A stretch of 64,000 bases of DNA from Hyphomicrobiales bacterium. GTDB taxonomy: Bacteria > Pseudomonadota > Alphaproteobacteria > Rhizobiales > Rhodobiaceae. The position numbers and the translations under genes were made by a program. The notes beneath the pieces were generated by a model. The model saw only the letters and a program-made list of their open reading frames with translations. It was not told the DNA's origin and did no database searches. The stretch is from positions 248,001-312,000 of the forward strand of contig PKTR01000006.1 of the NCBI GenBank assembly GCA_002869065.1, given 5' to 3'. Positions 1 through 8,225 of the stretch are shown piece after piece; within the stretch, counting starts at the first letter, position 1; every line of letters starts with the position of its first letter.

Positions 1-2
1 CG

Positions 3-593
3 ATTACCGTGCTGGCGGCGGCGCTTGCACTCGGCGCCGTGATCCTGTTCGCCGGCCTCGTTCTCAACGCGCTGCAGGCCTTCTGGCGCCACGCCTTCGG
101 CGTCTGGCTCGCCCGCGACGCCGGCGTCATGGCCGCCTATCTTGCGACGCTCGGTGCGGTATTCGAACCGGCATTTTTGTGGGGCATTCCGCTCGGTCTT
201 GCTTGGTTCTCCATCGGCGCCGCGCTGACCGCCTCGTCGGGCCGGATCGCCGCCGGCGCGACCGCGCTTGCCGAATTCGTCGAGCAGTTCCTGCAATTGC
301 TTGTCAACACCGTGTCCTTTGCCCGCGTCGGCGCGTTCGCGCTCGCCCATGCCGGCCTGTCGCTTGCTGTTACCGGCATCGCGGACGCCGCCGGCGGTAT
401 TGGCGGCTGGATCGTCATGCTCGCCGGCAATCTGCTCATTCTCGGGCTCGAAGGGCTCGTCGTCGGCATCCAGACGACCCGTCTGGTGCTGTTCGAGTTC
501 TTCGTCCGGTTCCTGAAAGGAGGCGGGCGGCCATTCCGGCCGTTACCACCGCCGAAACTTCCCACCCTGGGCATCAATGGGGGATCATCATGA
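3..593 (+). CDS. atpI: A/V-type ATP synthase subunit I (a-like stator), C-terminal part
   Basis: This is the membrane stator subunit that forms the ion half-channels against the K ring. The reading frame is open at the left window edge, so only the last ~197 codons are visible and the true start lies outside. Several hydrophobic helices are visible. A helix carrying SFARVGAFALAHAGLS matches the family's S-x-x-R segment, whose Arg is essential for ion transfer. The C-terminus reads FFVRFLKGGGRPFRPL, a typical subunit I ending. Its TGA overlaps the ATG of the next gene (ATGA), so the two are translationally coupled. Confidence in the family is high from the Arg helix, the C-terminus and the operon context. 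Confidence 0.9.
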   Translation: MTVLAAALALGAVILFAGLVLNALQAFWRHAFGVWLARDAGVMAAYLATLGAVFEPAFLWGIPLGLAWFSIGAALTASSGRIAAGATALAEFVEQFLQLLVNTVSFARVGAFALAHAGLSLAVTGIADAAGGIGGWIVMLAGNLLILGLEGLVVGIQTTRLVLFEFFVRFLKGGGRPFRPLPPPKLPTLGINGGSS

Positions 594-949
594 AGCCAAG
601 TCGCCTGACCATCCTGAAATTCCTCGCCGCCGGGGGCATGGCCATTGTCGTCGCCTCCGCCGGTCTGATCCTCGCCCTGCTGCCGGCAGGCGCCGAGGAA
701 GCCGCCGTGGCCGCATCCGCTGTCGATCCGGGGGTGTTGCAGTGGGCCTTCATTTCGGCTGCGGTCGCCGCCGGTCTCGGCACCCTTGCAGCGGGCTATG
801 CGGTCGCTGTCGTCGGCAGCGCCGCCGTCGGGGCACTCACCGAGAAGCCCGAACTGCTCGGCCGCGTGCTGATCCTCGTCGGCCTTGCCGAAGGCATCGC
901 GATCTACGGTTTGATCGTCGCCATCCTGATCCTCAACCGGGCCGGCTGA
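590..949 (+). CDS. atpK: A/V-type ATP synthase subunit K (proteolipid ring)
   Basis: This is the rotor ring subunit, 119 aa. The ATG at 590 overlaps the upstream stop and gives the expected length. Residues ~8-30 form a hydrophobic N-terminal segment (signal-like or an extra helix). A glycine/alanine-rich hairpin follows; its second helix holds LAEGIAIYGLIVAIL, with the ion-binding Glu in the E-x3-YG context normal for A/V-type c subunits. No Gln typical of Na+-binding sites is evident in the first hairpin helix, so proton coupling is more likely (inference). It lies 1 bp before the F subunit. Confidence 0.92.
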   Translation: MKPSRLTILKFLAAGGMAIVVASAGLILALLPAGAEEAAVAASAVDPGVLQWAFISAAVAAGLGTLAAGYAVAVVGSAAVGALTEKPELLGRVLILVGLAEGIAIYGLIVAILILNRAG

Positions 950-950
950 G

Positions 951-1256
951 ATGAACCCCGTGATCGTCATCGGCGATGAGGTGACCTGCTCAGGCTTCCG
1001 CCTTGCCGGGGTGGAAACGCGCGTGCCCGCGCCCGATGCGATCGACGAGGCCGTCACTTCGGCGCTTGGCGAAGCGGCATTCGTCGTTCTCACTGCGCCG
1101 GTCGCGGTCGCGCTCAGCGACGAACGGCTGGCGGCCTTGCGGGTGCAGGAGAGCCCGCTCGTCGTCGTTATGCCGGATATCCGCCGCGGCGATCCTGCAG
1201 CCGCGCTTGACGCGCTGAAAGCCCGTGTTCTTGGAGTCCTTGGAGTGGAAACGTGA
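951..1256 (+). CDS. atpF: A/V-type ATP synthase subunit F
   Basis: This is the central stalk regulatory subunit, 101 aa, the usual size for F. The N-terminus MNPVIVIGDEVTCSGFRLAGV is the characteristic nucleotide-fold-like start (xVIGDxxTxxGFRLAG). A second strand, SPLVVVMPDI, also fits the family. It lies between K and E with a 1-bp gap upstream and a 4-bp overlap downstream, so it is part of the same polycistron. Confidence 0.92.
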   Translation: MNPVIVIGDEVTCSGFRLAGVETRVPAPDAIDEAVTSALGEAAFVVLTAPVAVALSDERLAALRVQESPLVVVMPDIRRGDPAAALDALKARVLGVLGVET

Positions 1257-1945
1257 CCGCCGACACCCAGACACCAGCCAGATCGAACGCACCCGCCGAG
1301 CGGCAGGCCGAAGAGCTGATCGCCGATATCAACGAGCACGTCGCGGAAGAAGTCCGCGCCGTCGCCGAAGCCGCCGATGCGCGTATCGGCGAAATTCGCC
1401 GCAAGGGCTGGGCCAAGGCGCGCCGCCAGATGCACCGCGCCATCGGCGATATGCGTCAGGAGGAAATGCGCCGCCTGTCGCAGACCCGCGCCGAAATCGA
1501 AACCGATGGCCGCCGTCGCATGCAGCACGAATCCGCCGCCGTTCTCGATCACGCCCGCCCGATGCTGGCCGAAGCGCTCACCGGGCGCTGGCGGGACGCT
1601 GAAACGCGCGCGATTTGGATCGGTGGCCTGATTGCCCATGCCGGCAAGCGGCTCGCGCCCGGGAAAGGCGAACGGCATTTTGAAATCCGCCACGCCGCCG
1701 GCTGGAGTGCCGATGACGAAGCCTCCGCTAAAAAGGCGGCTAAGGACGCCGGCATCGATGATGTCGCCTTCGTTGCCGATCCTGCAATCGAGGTCGGGCT
1801 GGTGGTCGTCACCGATGGCGCGCGCATCGACGCCACGCCGCAGGCCTTCCTCGCCGATACCGCCTTCGTCGAGTCGGCCCTGCTGGCGGAGATTTTTGCC
1901 CGGCCGGACGACGCCGAAGAGGCGCGGGGAGGGGACGATGCCTGA
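1253..1945 (+). CDS. atpE: A/V-type ATP synthase subunit E (peripheral stalk)
   Basis: This 230-aa peripheral stalk subunit starts with GTG at 1253, overlapping the F stop. Residues ~15-110 are rich in Ala, Arg and Glu and should form the long coiled coil expected of E. The C-terminal globular part contains EVGLVVVTDGARIDATPQAFL, which matches the family's 'GGLVV...DG.I..D.T...L' signature. No separate G/H subunit is visible, so its partner helix must be encoded upstream of the window or elsewhere. It overlaps the A subunit start by 8 bp. Confidence 0.88.
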   Translation: MTADTQTPARSNAPAERQAEELIADINEHVAEEVRAVAEAADARIGEIRRKGWAKARRQMHRAIGDMRQEEMRRLSQTRAEIETDGRRRMQHESAAVLDHARPMLAEALTGRWRDAETRAIWIGGLIAHAGKRLAPGKGERHFEIRHAAGWSADDEASAKKAAKDAGIDDVAFVADPAIEVGLVVVTDGARIDATPQAFLADTAFVESALLAEIFARPDDAEEARGGDDA

Positions 1946-3698
1946 AGCCCGTATCAGCTGGATCGCCGGGCCGGTTCTTCATGCCCGCTCGAAGGCGCCA
2001 TTCCGGGTCGGCGAGGCTGTCGAAGTCGGACCCGACCGTCTGCCCGGCGAGATCATCCGCCTGGAGGGCGACGAGTTCGTCGCGCAGGTCTATGAGGATA
2101 CGACCGGGCTGAAGCCGGGCGACACGGTGCATGGCACCGGGCAGGCGCTATCGGTGCCGCTCGGTCCGGGCCTGCTCGGCCACATCTTCGACGGCCTGTT
2201 GCGTCCGCTTGCCCGCGACTCGATGCCGACAGTGTTCAGCTTCAAGCCGGAAGTGCGCGTTGGCGACGATATCCGCGGCGGCGCGGTCTTTGGCCGTGTG
2301 GCCGGCGTCGGCGTCGCCGATGCCTGCATGGTGCCGCCGCATCTCGACGGTACGGTCGAGTGGATCGCCGAGGAGGGCGACCACCCAGTCGAGGCGGAGG
2401 TGCTGAAGCTGCGCGACAAGAAGGGCGACATCTACGGCATCGAGTTCTTCACGCTCTGGCCGGTGCGAAAGGCGCGGCCCGTCGCCGAACGGCTGCCCGC
2501 CGACGAACCGCTGATCACCGGGCAGCGAATTCTCGACACGCTGTTTCCCGTCGCGCGCGGCGGCCGCGCCGCCATCCCCGGCGGGTTCGGTACCGGCAAG
2601 ACGGTGCTGCAGGAAACGCTCGCCAAATGGTGCCACGCCGACATCATCGTTTATGTCGGCTGCGGCGAGCGCGGCAACGAAATGGCCGAGGTGCTGCACG
2701 AGTTCCCGAACCTCACCGACCCGCGCACCGGCCGCGCGCTGATGGAGCGCACGGTGATCATCGCCAACGCCTCGAACATGCCGGTCGCAGCGCGCGAGGC
2801 GAGCATCTACACGGCCGTCACCGTCGCCGAGTATTTTCGCGATCAGGGCCTCGACGTGGCGTTGATGGCCGATTCCACCAGCCGCTGGGCAGAGGCCTTG
2901 CGTGAGGTTTCCGGCCGTCTCGGCGAACTGCCCGGCGAGGCCGGTTACCCCGCCTATCTGAGTTCGCGCCTGGCCGAGTTCTACGAGCGTGCCGCCCGCG
3001 TCGTCAGCCTCTCGGGCAAGGAAGGCTCGCTCACCATCATCGGTGCCGTGAGCCCGCCGGGTGGCGACTTCTCCGAACCGGTCACCAGCCACACCAAACG
3101 ATACATCAGCAGCTTCTGGGGGCTCGACCGCGAACGCGCGCAAGCCCGCTTCTATCCCGCCATCCACCCGCTGCAATCCTATTCGATGGACGCCGGCCGC
3201 TTCTCCGCCTGGTGGGTCGCGCGCGGCAATGTCGAATGGCTGCGCCACCGCGAAAAGCTGCTCGTGCTGCTCGAACAGCAGGCCAATCTGGAGCGCATGG
3301 CACGCATCGTTGGCAAGGATGCTCTGCCCGCCGAACAGCAACTGACGCTGACCTCGGCCGAACTCGCCAACGAGGCGCTGCTGCGCCAGTCGGCCTATTC
3401 GCAGTCCGACCGCTACTGCTCGCCCGAACGCCAGACGGTGATGCTGCGCCTCATCATGCGCTTCGTGTCGATGGCGCGCGACGCACTCGGGCGCGGTGCG
3501 AAACCCGAAGAGATCGCGGCACTGCCGATCTACCGCCGGCTGCAGCGCATGGGCGAGGATATCGGCGAGGACGAGATCGACCGCTTCGATGCTTTGTGGT
3601 CGGACATGGAACGCCAGCTCGGTGAACTCGGATATGGCACGCCGGCTGCCGCGAGCGCTGTGGCGGATGCGGAGATGGGAGGCGACGATGCGCGCTGA
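1938..3698 (+). CDS. atpA: A/V-type ATP synthase catalytic subunit A
   Basis: This 586-aa protein is the catalytic subunit. The ATG at 1938 follows GGGGAGGGG and overlaps E by 8 bp; an upstream in-frame extension runs antiparallel to E coding and was rejected. The Walker A motif is GGFGTGKT (around residue 217), followed by VYVGCGERGNEM with the catalytic Glu. The Walker B region is LDVALMADSTSRWAEALRE. The extra non-homologous domain between residues ~110 and 190, typical of A subunits, is present, and the total length is normal. It overlaps atpB by 11 bp. Confidence 0.97.
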   Translation: MPEARISWIAGPVLHARSKAPFRVGEAVEVGPDRLPGEIIRLEGDEFVAQVYEDTTGLKPGDTVHGTGQALSVPLGPGLLGHIFDGLLRPLARDSMPTVFSFKPEVRVGDDIRGGAVFGRVAGVGVADACMVPPHLDGTVEWIAEEGDHPVEAEVLKLRDKKGDIYGIEFFTLWPVRKARPVAERLPADEPLITGQRILDTLFPVARGGRAAIPGGFGTGKTVLQETLAKWCHADIIVYVGCGERGNEMAEVLHEFPNLTDPRTGRALMERTVIIANASNMPVAAREASIYTAVTVAEYFRDQGLDVALMADSTSRWAEALREVSGRLGELPGEAGYPAYLSSRLAEFYERAARVVSLSGKEGSLTIIGAVSPPGGDFSEPVTSHTKRYISSFWGLDRERAQARFYPAIHPLQSYSMDAGRFSAWWVARGNVEWLRHREKLLVLLEQQANLERMARIVGKDALPAEQQLTLTSAELANEALLRQSAYSQSDRYCSPERQTVMLRLIMRFVSMARDALGRGAKPEEIAALPIYRRLQRMGEDIGEDEIDRFDALWSDMERQLGELGYGTPAAASAVADAEMGGDDAR

Positions 3699-5130
3699 GG
3701 TAAGCGTTTCGGGTGCCGTCGAGCGGATCGACGGACCGCTGCTGTTCCTTCGCCGCACCATCGAGGCGACGCTCGGCGAGGCCGTTGAGGTGCTCATCGA
3801 CGACGAGCCGCCGCGCATCGGCCGCGTCACCGGCCTCGACGACGACACGGTGATCATCGAGGTGCTGGAATCGACCCGCGGTCTCGGCCTCGATGCCGTG
3901 CGGGTCCGCTTCCGCGGCGAGCCGCTGCGCTTCGGTGTCGGGCCGGGTCTGCTCGGCCGCGTGTTCAACGGCGTTGGCCAGCCGGTCAATGGCGGCCCGC
4001 CGGTACCGGCACGCGAGTTCCGCCGCGTCGATGCGCGGGCCATGAACCCGGTGTCGCGCGCGCTGCCGCGTGACTTCATCGAGACCGGCATCTCCGCCAT
4101 CGATCTGATGAACAGCCTGATCCGCGGCCATAAGCTGCCGATCTTCTCCTCCGGCGGCCTGTCGCATGACAAGCTGGCGATCGAGATCGCCCGCCACGCC
4201 CGCCTGCGCGGCGGCAGCCAGTCCGATTTCGCCATCGTCTTCGTCGGTATCGGTGTGTCCTACGATTCCGCCGACGCTTTCCGCCGGGCGATGGAACTGT
4301 CCGGCGCGCTCGGCCACACGGTGATGTTCCTCAACCGGGCGAGCGAACCGAGCCCGCAGCGCCTGCTGACGCCGCGCTACGCGCTGACGGCGGCGGAATA
4401 CCTCGCCTTCGACGAGGGCCGCCATGTGCTCGTCATCATGACCGACATGACCAACTACTGCGAGGCGTTGCGCGAGGTCTCGGCAAGCCACGGCGAGGTG
4501 CCCTCGCGCAAGGGCTATCCGGGCTACATGTATTCCGATCTGGCGACCATCTACGAGCGTGCCGGCAGCGCCCAAGGGGCGGAAGGGACGGTGACGCAAT
4601 TGCCGATCCTGACCATGCCGGCCGACGACATCAGCCACCCGATCCCGGATCTCACCGGCTACATCACCGAGGGCCAGATCGTTCTCGACCGCGGCCTCGA
4701 TCACAAGGGTATCGAACCGCCGATCAACGTGCTGCCGAGCCTGTCGCGGCTGGCCGATCAGGGCATCGGCGAAGGCTTCACCGACCCCGATCATCCCGCG
4801 CTCAGCCATCAGCTCTTTGCCGCCTATGCCAAGGCCATACGTGTGCGCGTGCTGGCAAGCGTCGTCGGCCGCGACGGCCTCACCGAAGGCGATCGCGGCT
4901 ATCTCGTCTTTGCCGACCGCTTCGAGGCCGAGTTCGTCGCCCAGTCGGGCCCGCGCCTGCTTGAAGAAAGCATGGCCGTCGGCTGGAACCTGTTGCGCGA
5001 TCTTCCGGTTGCCGATCTGACCCGGCTGAGCGACGAGCAGATCGCCCGCCACCTGACGACGGCAGGACCGGGCGGGGCGCCCGCTGCCGAAGTGCTTGAC
5101 GAGGACGAGGAGGTGGATGCCGATGGCTGA
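3688..5130 (+). CDS. atpB: A/V-type ATP synthase regulatory subunit B
   Basis: This is the non-catalytic nucleotide-binding subunit, 480 aa. The start at 3688 follows GGGAGGCGACG and overlaps the A stop. The P-loop position reads FSSGGLSHDKLAIEIARHA: a degenerate Walker A without GKT, as expected for B and unlike A. ETGISAIDLMNSLIRGHKLPIF and LPSLSRL are family-specific. The C-terminus ends in an acidic tail (DEDEEVDADG). It overlaps the D subunit by 8 bp. Confidence 0.97.
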   Translation: MRAEVSVSGAVERIDGPLLFLRRTIEATLGEAVEVLIDDEPPRIGRVTGLDDDTVIIEVLESTRGLGLDAVRVRFRGEPLRFGVGPGLLGRVFNGVGQPVNGGPPVPAREFRRVDARAMNPVSRALPRDFIETGISAIDLMNSLIRGHKLPIFSSGGLSHDKLAIEIARHARLRGGSQSDFAIVFVGIGVSYDSADAFRRAMELSGALGHTVMFLNRASEPSPQRLLTPRYALTAAEYLAFDEGRHVLVIMTDMTNYCEALREVSASHGEVPSRKGYPGYMYSDLATIYERAGSAQGAEGTVTQLPILTMPADDISHPIPDLTGYITEGQIVLDRGLDHKGIEPPINVLPSLSRLADQGIGEGFTDPDHPALSHQLFAAYAKAIRVRVLASVVGRDGLTEGDRGYLVFADRFEAEFVAQSGPRLLEESMAVGWNLLRDLPVADLTRLSDEQIARHLTTAGPGGAPAAEVLDEDEEVDADG

Positions 5131-5737
5131 TGTCCAGGCCACCCGCAGCGCGTTGCTCGGTCTTGCCGACGAACGCACCCTGATGAAGCAGGGCTACGCG
5201 TTTCTCGACGAGAAGCGCATGCTGCTGGCGACCGATATGCTGTCACGCCTGAAAGCGCACGAAACCCTCGCGGCCGATTTCGAAAAGCGGTTCATGGATG
5301 CCCGTGAGGCGCTCAAGAAGGGCGTCGCCCGCCACGGCCTCGACGGGCTCGAAGTCTATCCTGCGCCGGATACCGTGTCCTTTGCCCCCGAGACGAGCGC
5401 CGGCCAGTTTCTCGGTGTGCGGCTGCTCGATGGCGCCGCACCTCAGCTGCAGGAGCCGGCCGGAGCGCCGCGCCCTCCGGTCGACCCGTCGCCGGAAGCC
5501 GCCGACACCGCAGCGGCCTTCGCCGCGCTGTTACCGCTGCTGTTCGCCATTGCGGTCGAGGTCGGCAATCTCGAGCGGCTCGCGCGCGAGTACAAACGCA
5601 CCGAGCGCCGCGCCCGCTCGCTCGAAAACGTTCTGCTACCCGAGGTCGAGGAGACCATGCGGATGATCGAGGGGCATCTGGAAAGCGCGGATCAGGAAGA
5701 CGCCATCCGAACCCGATTCATCGGCTCGCCGGAATAG
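5123..5737 (+). CDS. atpD: A/V-type ATP synthase subunit D (central rotor)
   Basis: This 204-aa protein is the coiled-coil rotor shaft. Two ATGs are possible, at 5117 and 5123. AGGAGG at 5108-5113 lies 3 nt from the first and 9 nt from the second, so the start MADVQATRSALLGL at 5123 is preferred. Residues 5-75 and ~140-200 are long helices; the conserved KRARALE-like block appears as ERRARSLENVLLPEVEETM. The Ala/Pro-rich middle segment is variable in the family. It is the last gene of the ATPase operon and converges on hypC 24 bp away. Confidence 0.92.
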   Translation: MADVQATRSALLGLADERTLMKQGYAFLDEKRMLLATDMLSRLKAHETLAADFEKRFMDAREALKKGVARHGLDGLEVYPAPDTVSFAPETSAGQFLGVRLLDGAAPQLQEPAGAPRPPVDPSPEAADTAAAFAALLPLLFAIAVEVGNLERLAREYKRTERRARSLENVLLPEVEETMRMIEGHLESADQEDAIRTRFIGSPE

Positions 5738-5761
5738 CGGGAATGGACCGCCTCGGGCGAC

Positions 5762-5992
5762 TCAGGTGCCCGGCGTGGCGAGGATTTCGTCGAACAGTGC
5801 CCAGGCCGCGTGGGCATCCGACTCGGACATCGTCCGGACGATATAGCCGCCCTCGATAATGACGTAATCACCGACCACAACCGGCTCATCCTGAAGCATG
5901 AAAAGACTCGCCGTGCGTTCGCTGCCCTTGGCTTCGCAGCGGGCGTTGAACCCGTCGATTTCGGTTACGCGCATGGGAATGGTGAGGCACAT
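5762..5992 (-). CDS. hypC: Hydrogenase maturation chaperone HypC/HupF family
   Basis: This 76-aa protein starts MCLTIPMRV. The invariant N-terminal Cys (after Met removal) of HypC carries the Fe(CN)2CO group to the large subunit precursor. VVVGDYVIIEGGYIVR matches the family's 'GD(Y/W)VLVHxGxAI' strand. It is transcribed away from the hydrogenase structural operon and converges with the ATPase operon. No hypA, hypB, hypD, hypE or hypF is in the window, so it is either a dedicated extra copy or the hyp genes are elsewhere. Confidence 0.88.
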   Translation of the reverse strand: MCLTIPMRVTEIDGFNARCEAKGSERTASLFMLQDEPVVVGDYVIIEGGYIVRTMSESDAHAAWALFDEILATPGT

Positions 5993-6151
5993 GACCCAGT
6001 CATATCATCGCATCGGCATAGCAGAATACGTAGTAACACAAGGTTCCTTTTTAATCTTTGTCAATGTGGCTAGGCTGGGCGCACTCTAAAATAGAAAAAA
6101 ATAAGCAAGAGCAAGAAAACAAGAACAAGCAAGCCGAAGAAGGGGGTCGGC
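5993..6151. promoter_or_regulatory. Divergent intergenic region between hypC and the hydrogenase operon
   Basis: This 159-bp gap separates divergent genes and must hold both promoters. It is conspicuously AT-rich for this genome. Bases ~6088-6140 on the + strand are almost pure purine (runs of A with AAGAA/CAAG steps), leading into a GAAGAAGGGGG ribosome-binding site ahead of the ATG at 6152. A possible -35 (TTTGTCAATG, around 6057) is visible but has no convincing -10. I do not recognise a specific operator. Confidence 0.5.
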
Positions 6152-6688
6152 ATGCCGTGCGGGAAAACGATCCTGGTCCTCGGACTGGGCAACCGCCTAT
6201 TGAGCGATGACGCGGCCGGACCGCTCGTCATCGACCGGTTGAGTTGTTCTGAACAGATCGGCGCGGATGTTGGCGTGGTGTTGCGCGATGGCGGCACCAT
6301 GGGCCTCAGCCTTCTCCCTGAAATCGAAGATTGCGACGGCTTCATCGCCGTCGATGCGGCGTCCTTCGGCGCTGAGCCCGGCACGGTGCGGGTGTTTGAA
6401 GGCGCCGACGTCGATGCGCTGCTCGGCGGCACCAAGAAGACCGCGCACGAAGTGGCGCTCGGCGACCTGCTCGGCGCCGCGGCGCTGAACGGCGCGCAGC
6501 CGGTGTATCGCGCATTGGTTGCCGTTCAGCCGGTGACGACCGAACTCGGCCTCGAGCCGACACCTGCCGTCGCCGCCGCCGTTCCCGCCATGGCCGAAGA
6601 GGTCGAAACCGTCATTCGCCGCTGGCGCGCGGGCGCCCAAGCGGCCGAACCAAATCCCCGCGAACGCGAGACCGAGGTGGCGTCATGA
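6152..6688 (+). CDS. hynD: [NiFe] hydrogenase maturation endopeptidase (HyaD/HupD/HynD family)
   Basis: This protease removes the C-terminal peptide of the large subunit after Ni insertion. It is 178 aa. The N-terminus TILVLGLGNRLLSDDAAGP is the family's 'GxGNxLxxDDxxGx' nickel-sensing motif, although the usual Glu/Asp positions should be checked by alignment. DGFIAVDAA and KTAHEVALGDLL correspond to the D-A and H-x3-L/D-L segments. It is the first gene of the hydrogenase operon, and its TGA overlaps the next ATG. It is presumed to act on HynL encoded 3.5 kb downstream. Confidence 0.93.
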   Translation: MPCGKTILVLGLGNRLLSDDAAGPLVIDRLSCSEQIGADVGVVLRDGGTMGLSLLPEIEDCDGFIAVDAASFGAEPGTVRVFEGADVDALLGGTKKTAHEVALGDLLGAAALNGAQPVYRALVAVQPVTTELGLEPTPAVAAAVPAMAEEVETVIRRWRAGAQAAEPNPRERETEVAS

Positions 6689-7149
6689 CCCGCCCGATCC
6701 GGAGTGGATGCGCCGATGGCGTCAGAACCGGTCTCGCCGCCGCCATTCTCGGCGAGATTGCCGGCCATCTCGGCCGCCTTGCCGAAGACCCGTCCTACTC
6801 GGACGCCATCGACCTGCGCAGCCTGCCGATGACCGACGCGGATCGCGAAGATTTGCGCGCAGCGCTCGGGCAGGGCGAGGTCGGCGCTGTCGTCGATGTC
6901 GGCGGTGAAACCCGCGTCGACGAGAGCGCCTTCGCCGGCGTCTGGTGGGTCGAACACCGCGGTGCCGACGGCCGCGTCATGGCCGAACAGATCGTCGTCG
7001 CGCGTGTGCCCGACATCCTGCTCGCCCATCCCGCCGATATTGCGGATGCGCACCGCAGATTGATCGCTACCGATTTCCAGGACCAGGCTGCGTCGCAGGC
7101 AGCCGCCACGCCGTCCGATCCGGCGGCCAAGGAGGAAACACATGGCTGA
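6685..7149 (+). CDS. HupH/HyaF-like hydrogenase expression protein
   Basis: This 154-aa protein fits the C-terminal conserved domain of HupH/HyaF. TRVDESAFAGVWWVEHR and EQIVVARVPDILLAHPADI match the strongly conserved 'T.(V/I).E(T/S).F.GVW.V' and 'E.IEV..(V/I)P.(I/L)L' blocks. It is shorter than full-length HupH (about 280 aa), so only the C-terminal domain is represented. HupH/HyaF proteins assist small-subunit Fe-S maturation or assembly in uptake hydrogenases (family knowledge). It overlaps hynD by 4 bp and hynS by 8 bp. Confidence 0.8.
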   Translation: MTRPIRSGCADGVRTGLAAAILGEIAGHLGRLAEDPSYSDAIDLRSLPMTDADREDLRAALGQGEVGAVVDVGGETRVDESAFAGVWWVEHRGADGRVMAEQIVVARVPDILLAHPADIADAHRRLIATDFQDQAASQAAATPSDPAAKEETHG

Positions 7150-8224
7150 GCGAGGCTTTTCCGGGAGAAAACCGACGGGAACCTTGGGGGAGATGCTGGC
7201 TGACCGCGGCATTTCCCGCCGCGCGTTCCTGAAATATTCGAGCTACCTCGCCTCGCTGATGGCGCTACCGCCCTCGGCGGCGACCGCGATGGCCGAAGGG
7301 CTCGCCAAGTCACGCCGACAGGCGGTGATCTGGCTCTCGTTCCAGGAGTGCACCGGCTGCACCGAGTCGCTGACCCGCTCGTTCAGCCCGACGCTCGAGG
7401 ATCTGATCTTCGATTTCATCTCGCTGGACTACCACCACACCCTGCAGGCGGTGTCGGGCGAGGCGGCGGAAGAAGCCCGCCGCGCCTCGATCGAGGAGAA
7501 CAAGGGCAAGTACATCGTCGTGGTCGACGGCGCGGTACCGACCCGCGATGGCGGCGTCTATTCGATGATTGCCGGTCATACCAACATCGCCATGCTGGAA
7601 GAGACCGTCGAGCACGCCATGGCCGTCGTTGCCGTCGGCACCTGCGCGACCTTCGGTGGCCTTCCGCTTGCCAAGCCGAACCCGACCGGCGCGGTGGCGA
7701 TCTCCGATCTGGTCAAGGACAAGCCGGTGATCAACATTCCGGGCTGTCCGCCGATCCCCGAAGCCATGGCCGGCACGCTCGCCCATGTGCTCGCCTTCGG
7801 CCAGCTCCCCGAGCTCGATCATCTCGGCCGGCCGAAATCCTTCTTCGGCGAGACCATTCACGACCGCTGCTATCGTCGGCCGTTCTACGAACGCGGCCTG
7901 TTCGCCAAGAGCTTCGATGACGAGGGCGCCCGCGAAGGCTGGTGCCTGTTCGAAGTCGGCTGCAAGGGGCCGATCACCTACAACGCCTGCGCCACGCTCA
8001 AGTGGAATGCCGCGACCTCGTTCCCGATCCAGTCGGGCCATGGCTGCCTCGGCTGCTCCGAGCCCGAGTTCTGGGACAAGGGCGGCTTCTACAAGCCGCT
8101 GTCGGCAGGCGTCTTCACCGCCGGCGCCGCCGTCGGCGCGGCTGCCGTTGCCGGCGCCGCGATCGGTACGGCCTCCGCGCTCCTGGCGCGCAAGCGCCGC
8201 GAATCCCTGATGAAGGAGGACTGA
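7142..8224 (+). CDS. hynS: Isp-type [NiFe] hydrogenase small subunit
   Basis: This 360-aa electron-transfer subunit carries three Fe-S clusters. The N-terminus has a Tat signal (SRRAFLKYSSYLASLMAL, residues ~24-41), so folded export to the periplasmic face is expected. Proximal-cluster ligands are ECTGC, VGTCATFGG and IPGCPP. The distal cluster uses HDRC plus downstream Cys, and the medial cluster uses GCKGP and HGCLGC. The proximal motif is CTGC, not CTCC, so the extra cysteines of oxygen-tolerant enzymes are absent. A C-terminal hydrophobic anchor (around 325-347) ends in RKRR. The ATG at 7142 overlaps the upstream gene. Confidence 0.97.
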   Translation: MAERGFSGRKPTGTLGEMLADRGISRRAFLKYSSYLASLMALPPSAATAMAEGLAKSRRQAVIWLSFQECTGCTESLTRSFSPTLEDLIFDFISLDYHHTLQAVSGEAAEEARRASIEENKGKYIVVVDGAVPTRDGGVYSMIAGHTNIAMLEETVEHAMAVVAVGTCATFGGLPLAKPNPTGAVAISDLVKDKPVINIPGCPPIPEAMAGTLAHVLAFGQLPELDHLGRPKSFFGETIHDRCYRRPFYERGLFAKSFDDEGAREGWCLFEVGCKGPITYNACATLKWNAATSFPIQSGHGCLGCSEPEFWDKGGFYKPLSAGVFTAGAAVGAAAVAGAAIGTASALLARKRRESLMKED

Positions 8225-8225
8225 G

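Noticed and set aside
2148-4235. A long minus-strand open frame opposite the ATPase A and B genes
   Set aside because: The + strand encodes unmistakable catalytic and regulatory ATPase subunits with correct length and overlaps; the antisense product has no recognisable features.
3-5737. F-type ATP synthase operon
   Set aside because: The A subunit has the non-homologous insert, B has a degenerate P-loop, and I, K, D, E and F subunits are A/V-type. F-type alpha, beta, gamma, delta and epsilon are absent.
7142-8224. Oxygen-tolerant (six-Cys proximal cluster) hydrogenase
   Set aside because: The proximal motif is CTGC rather than CTCC, so the extra cysteines are missing. The enzyme belongs to the Isp class.
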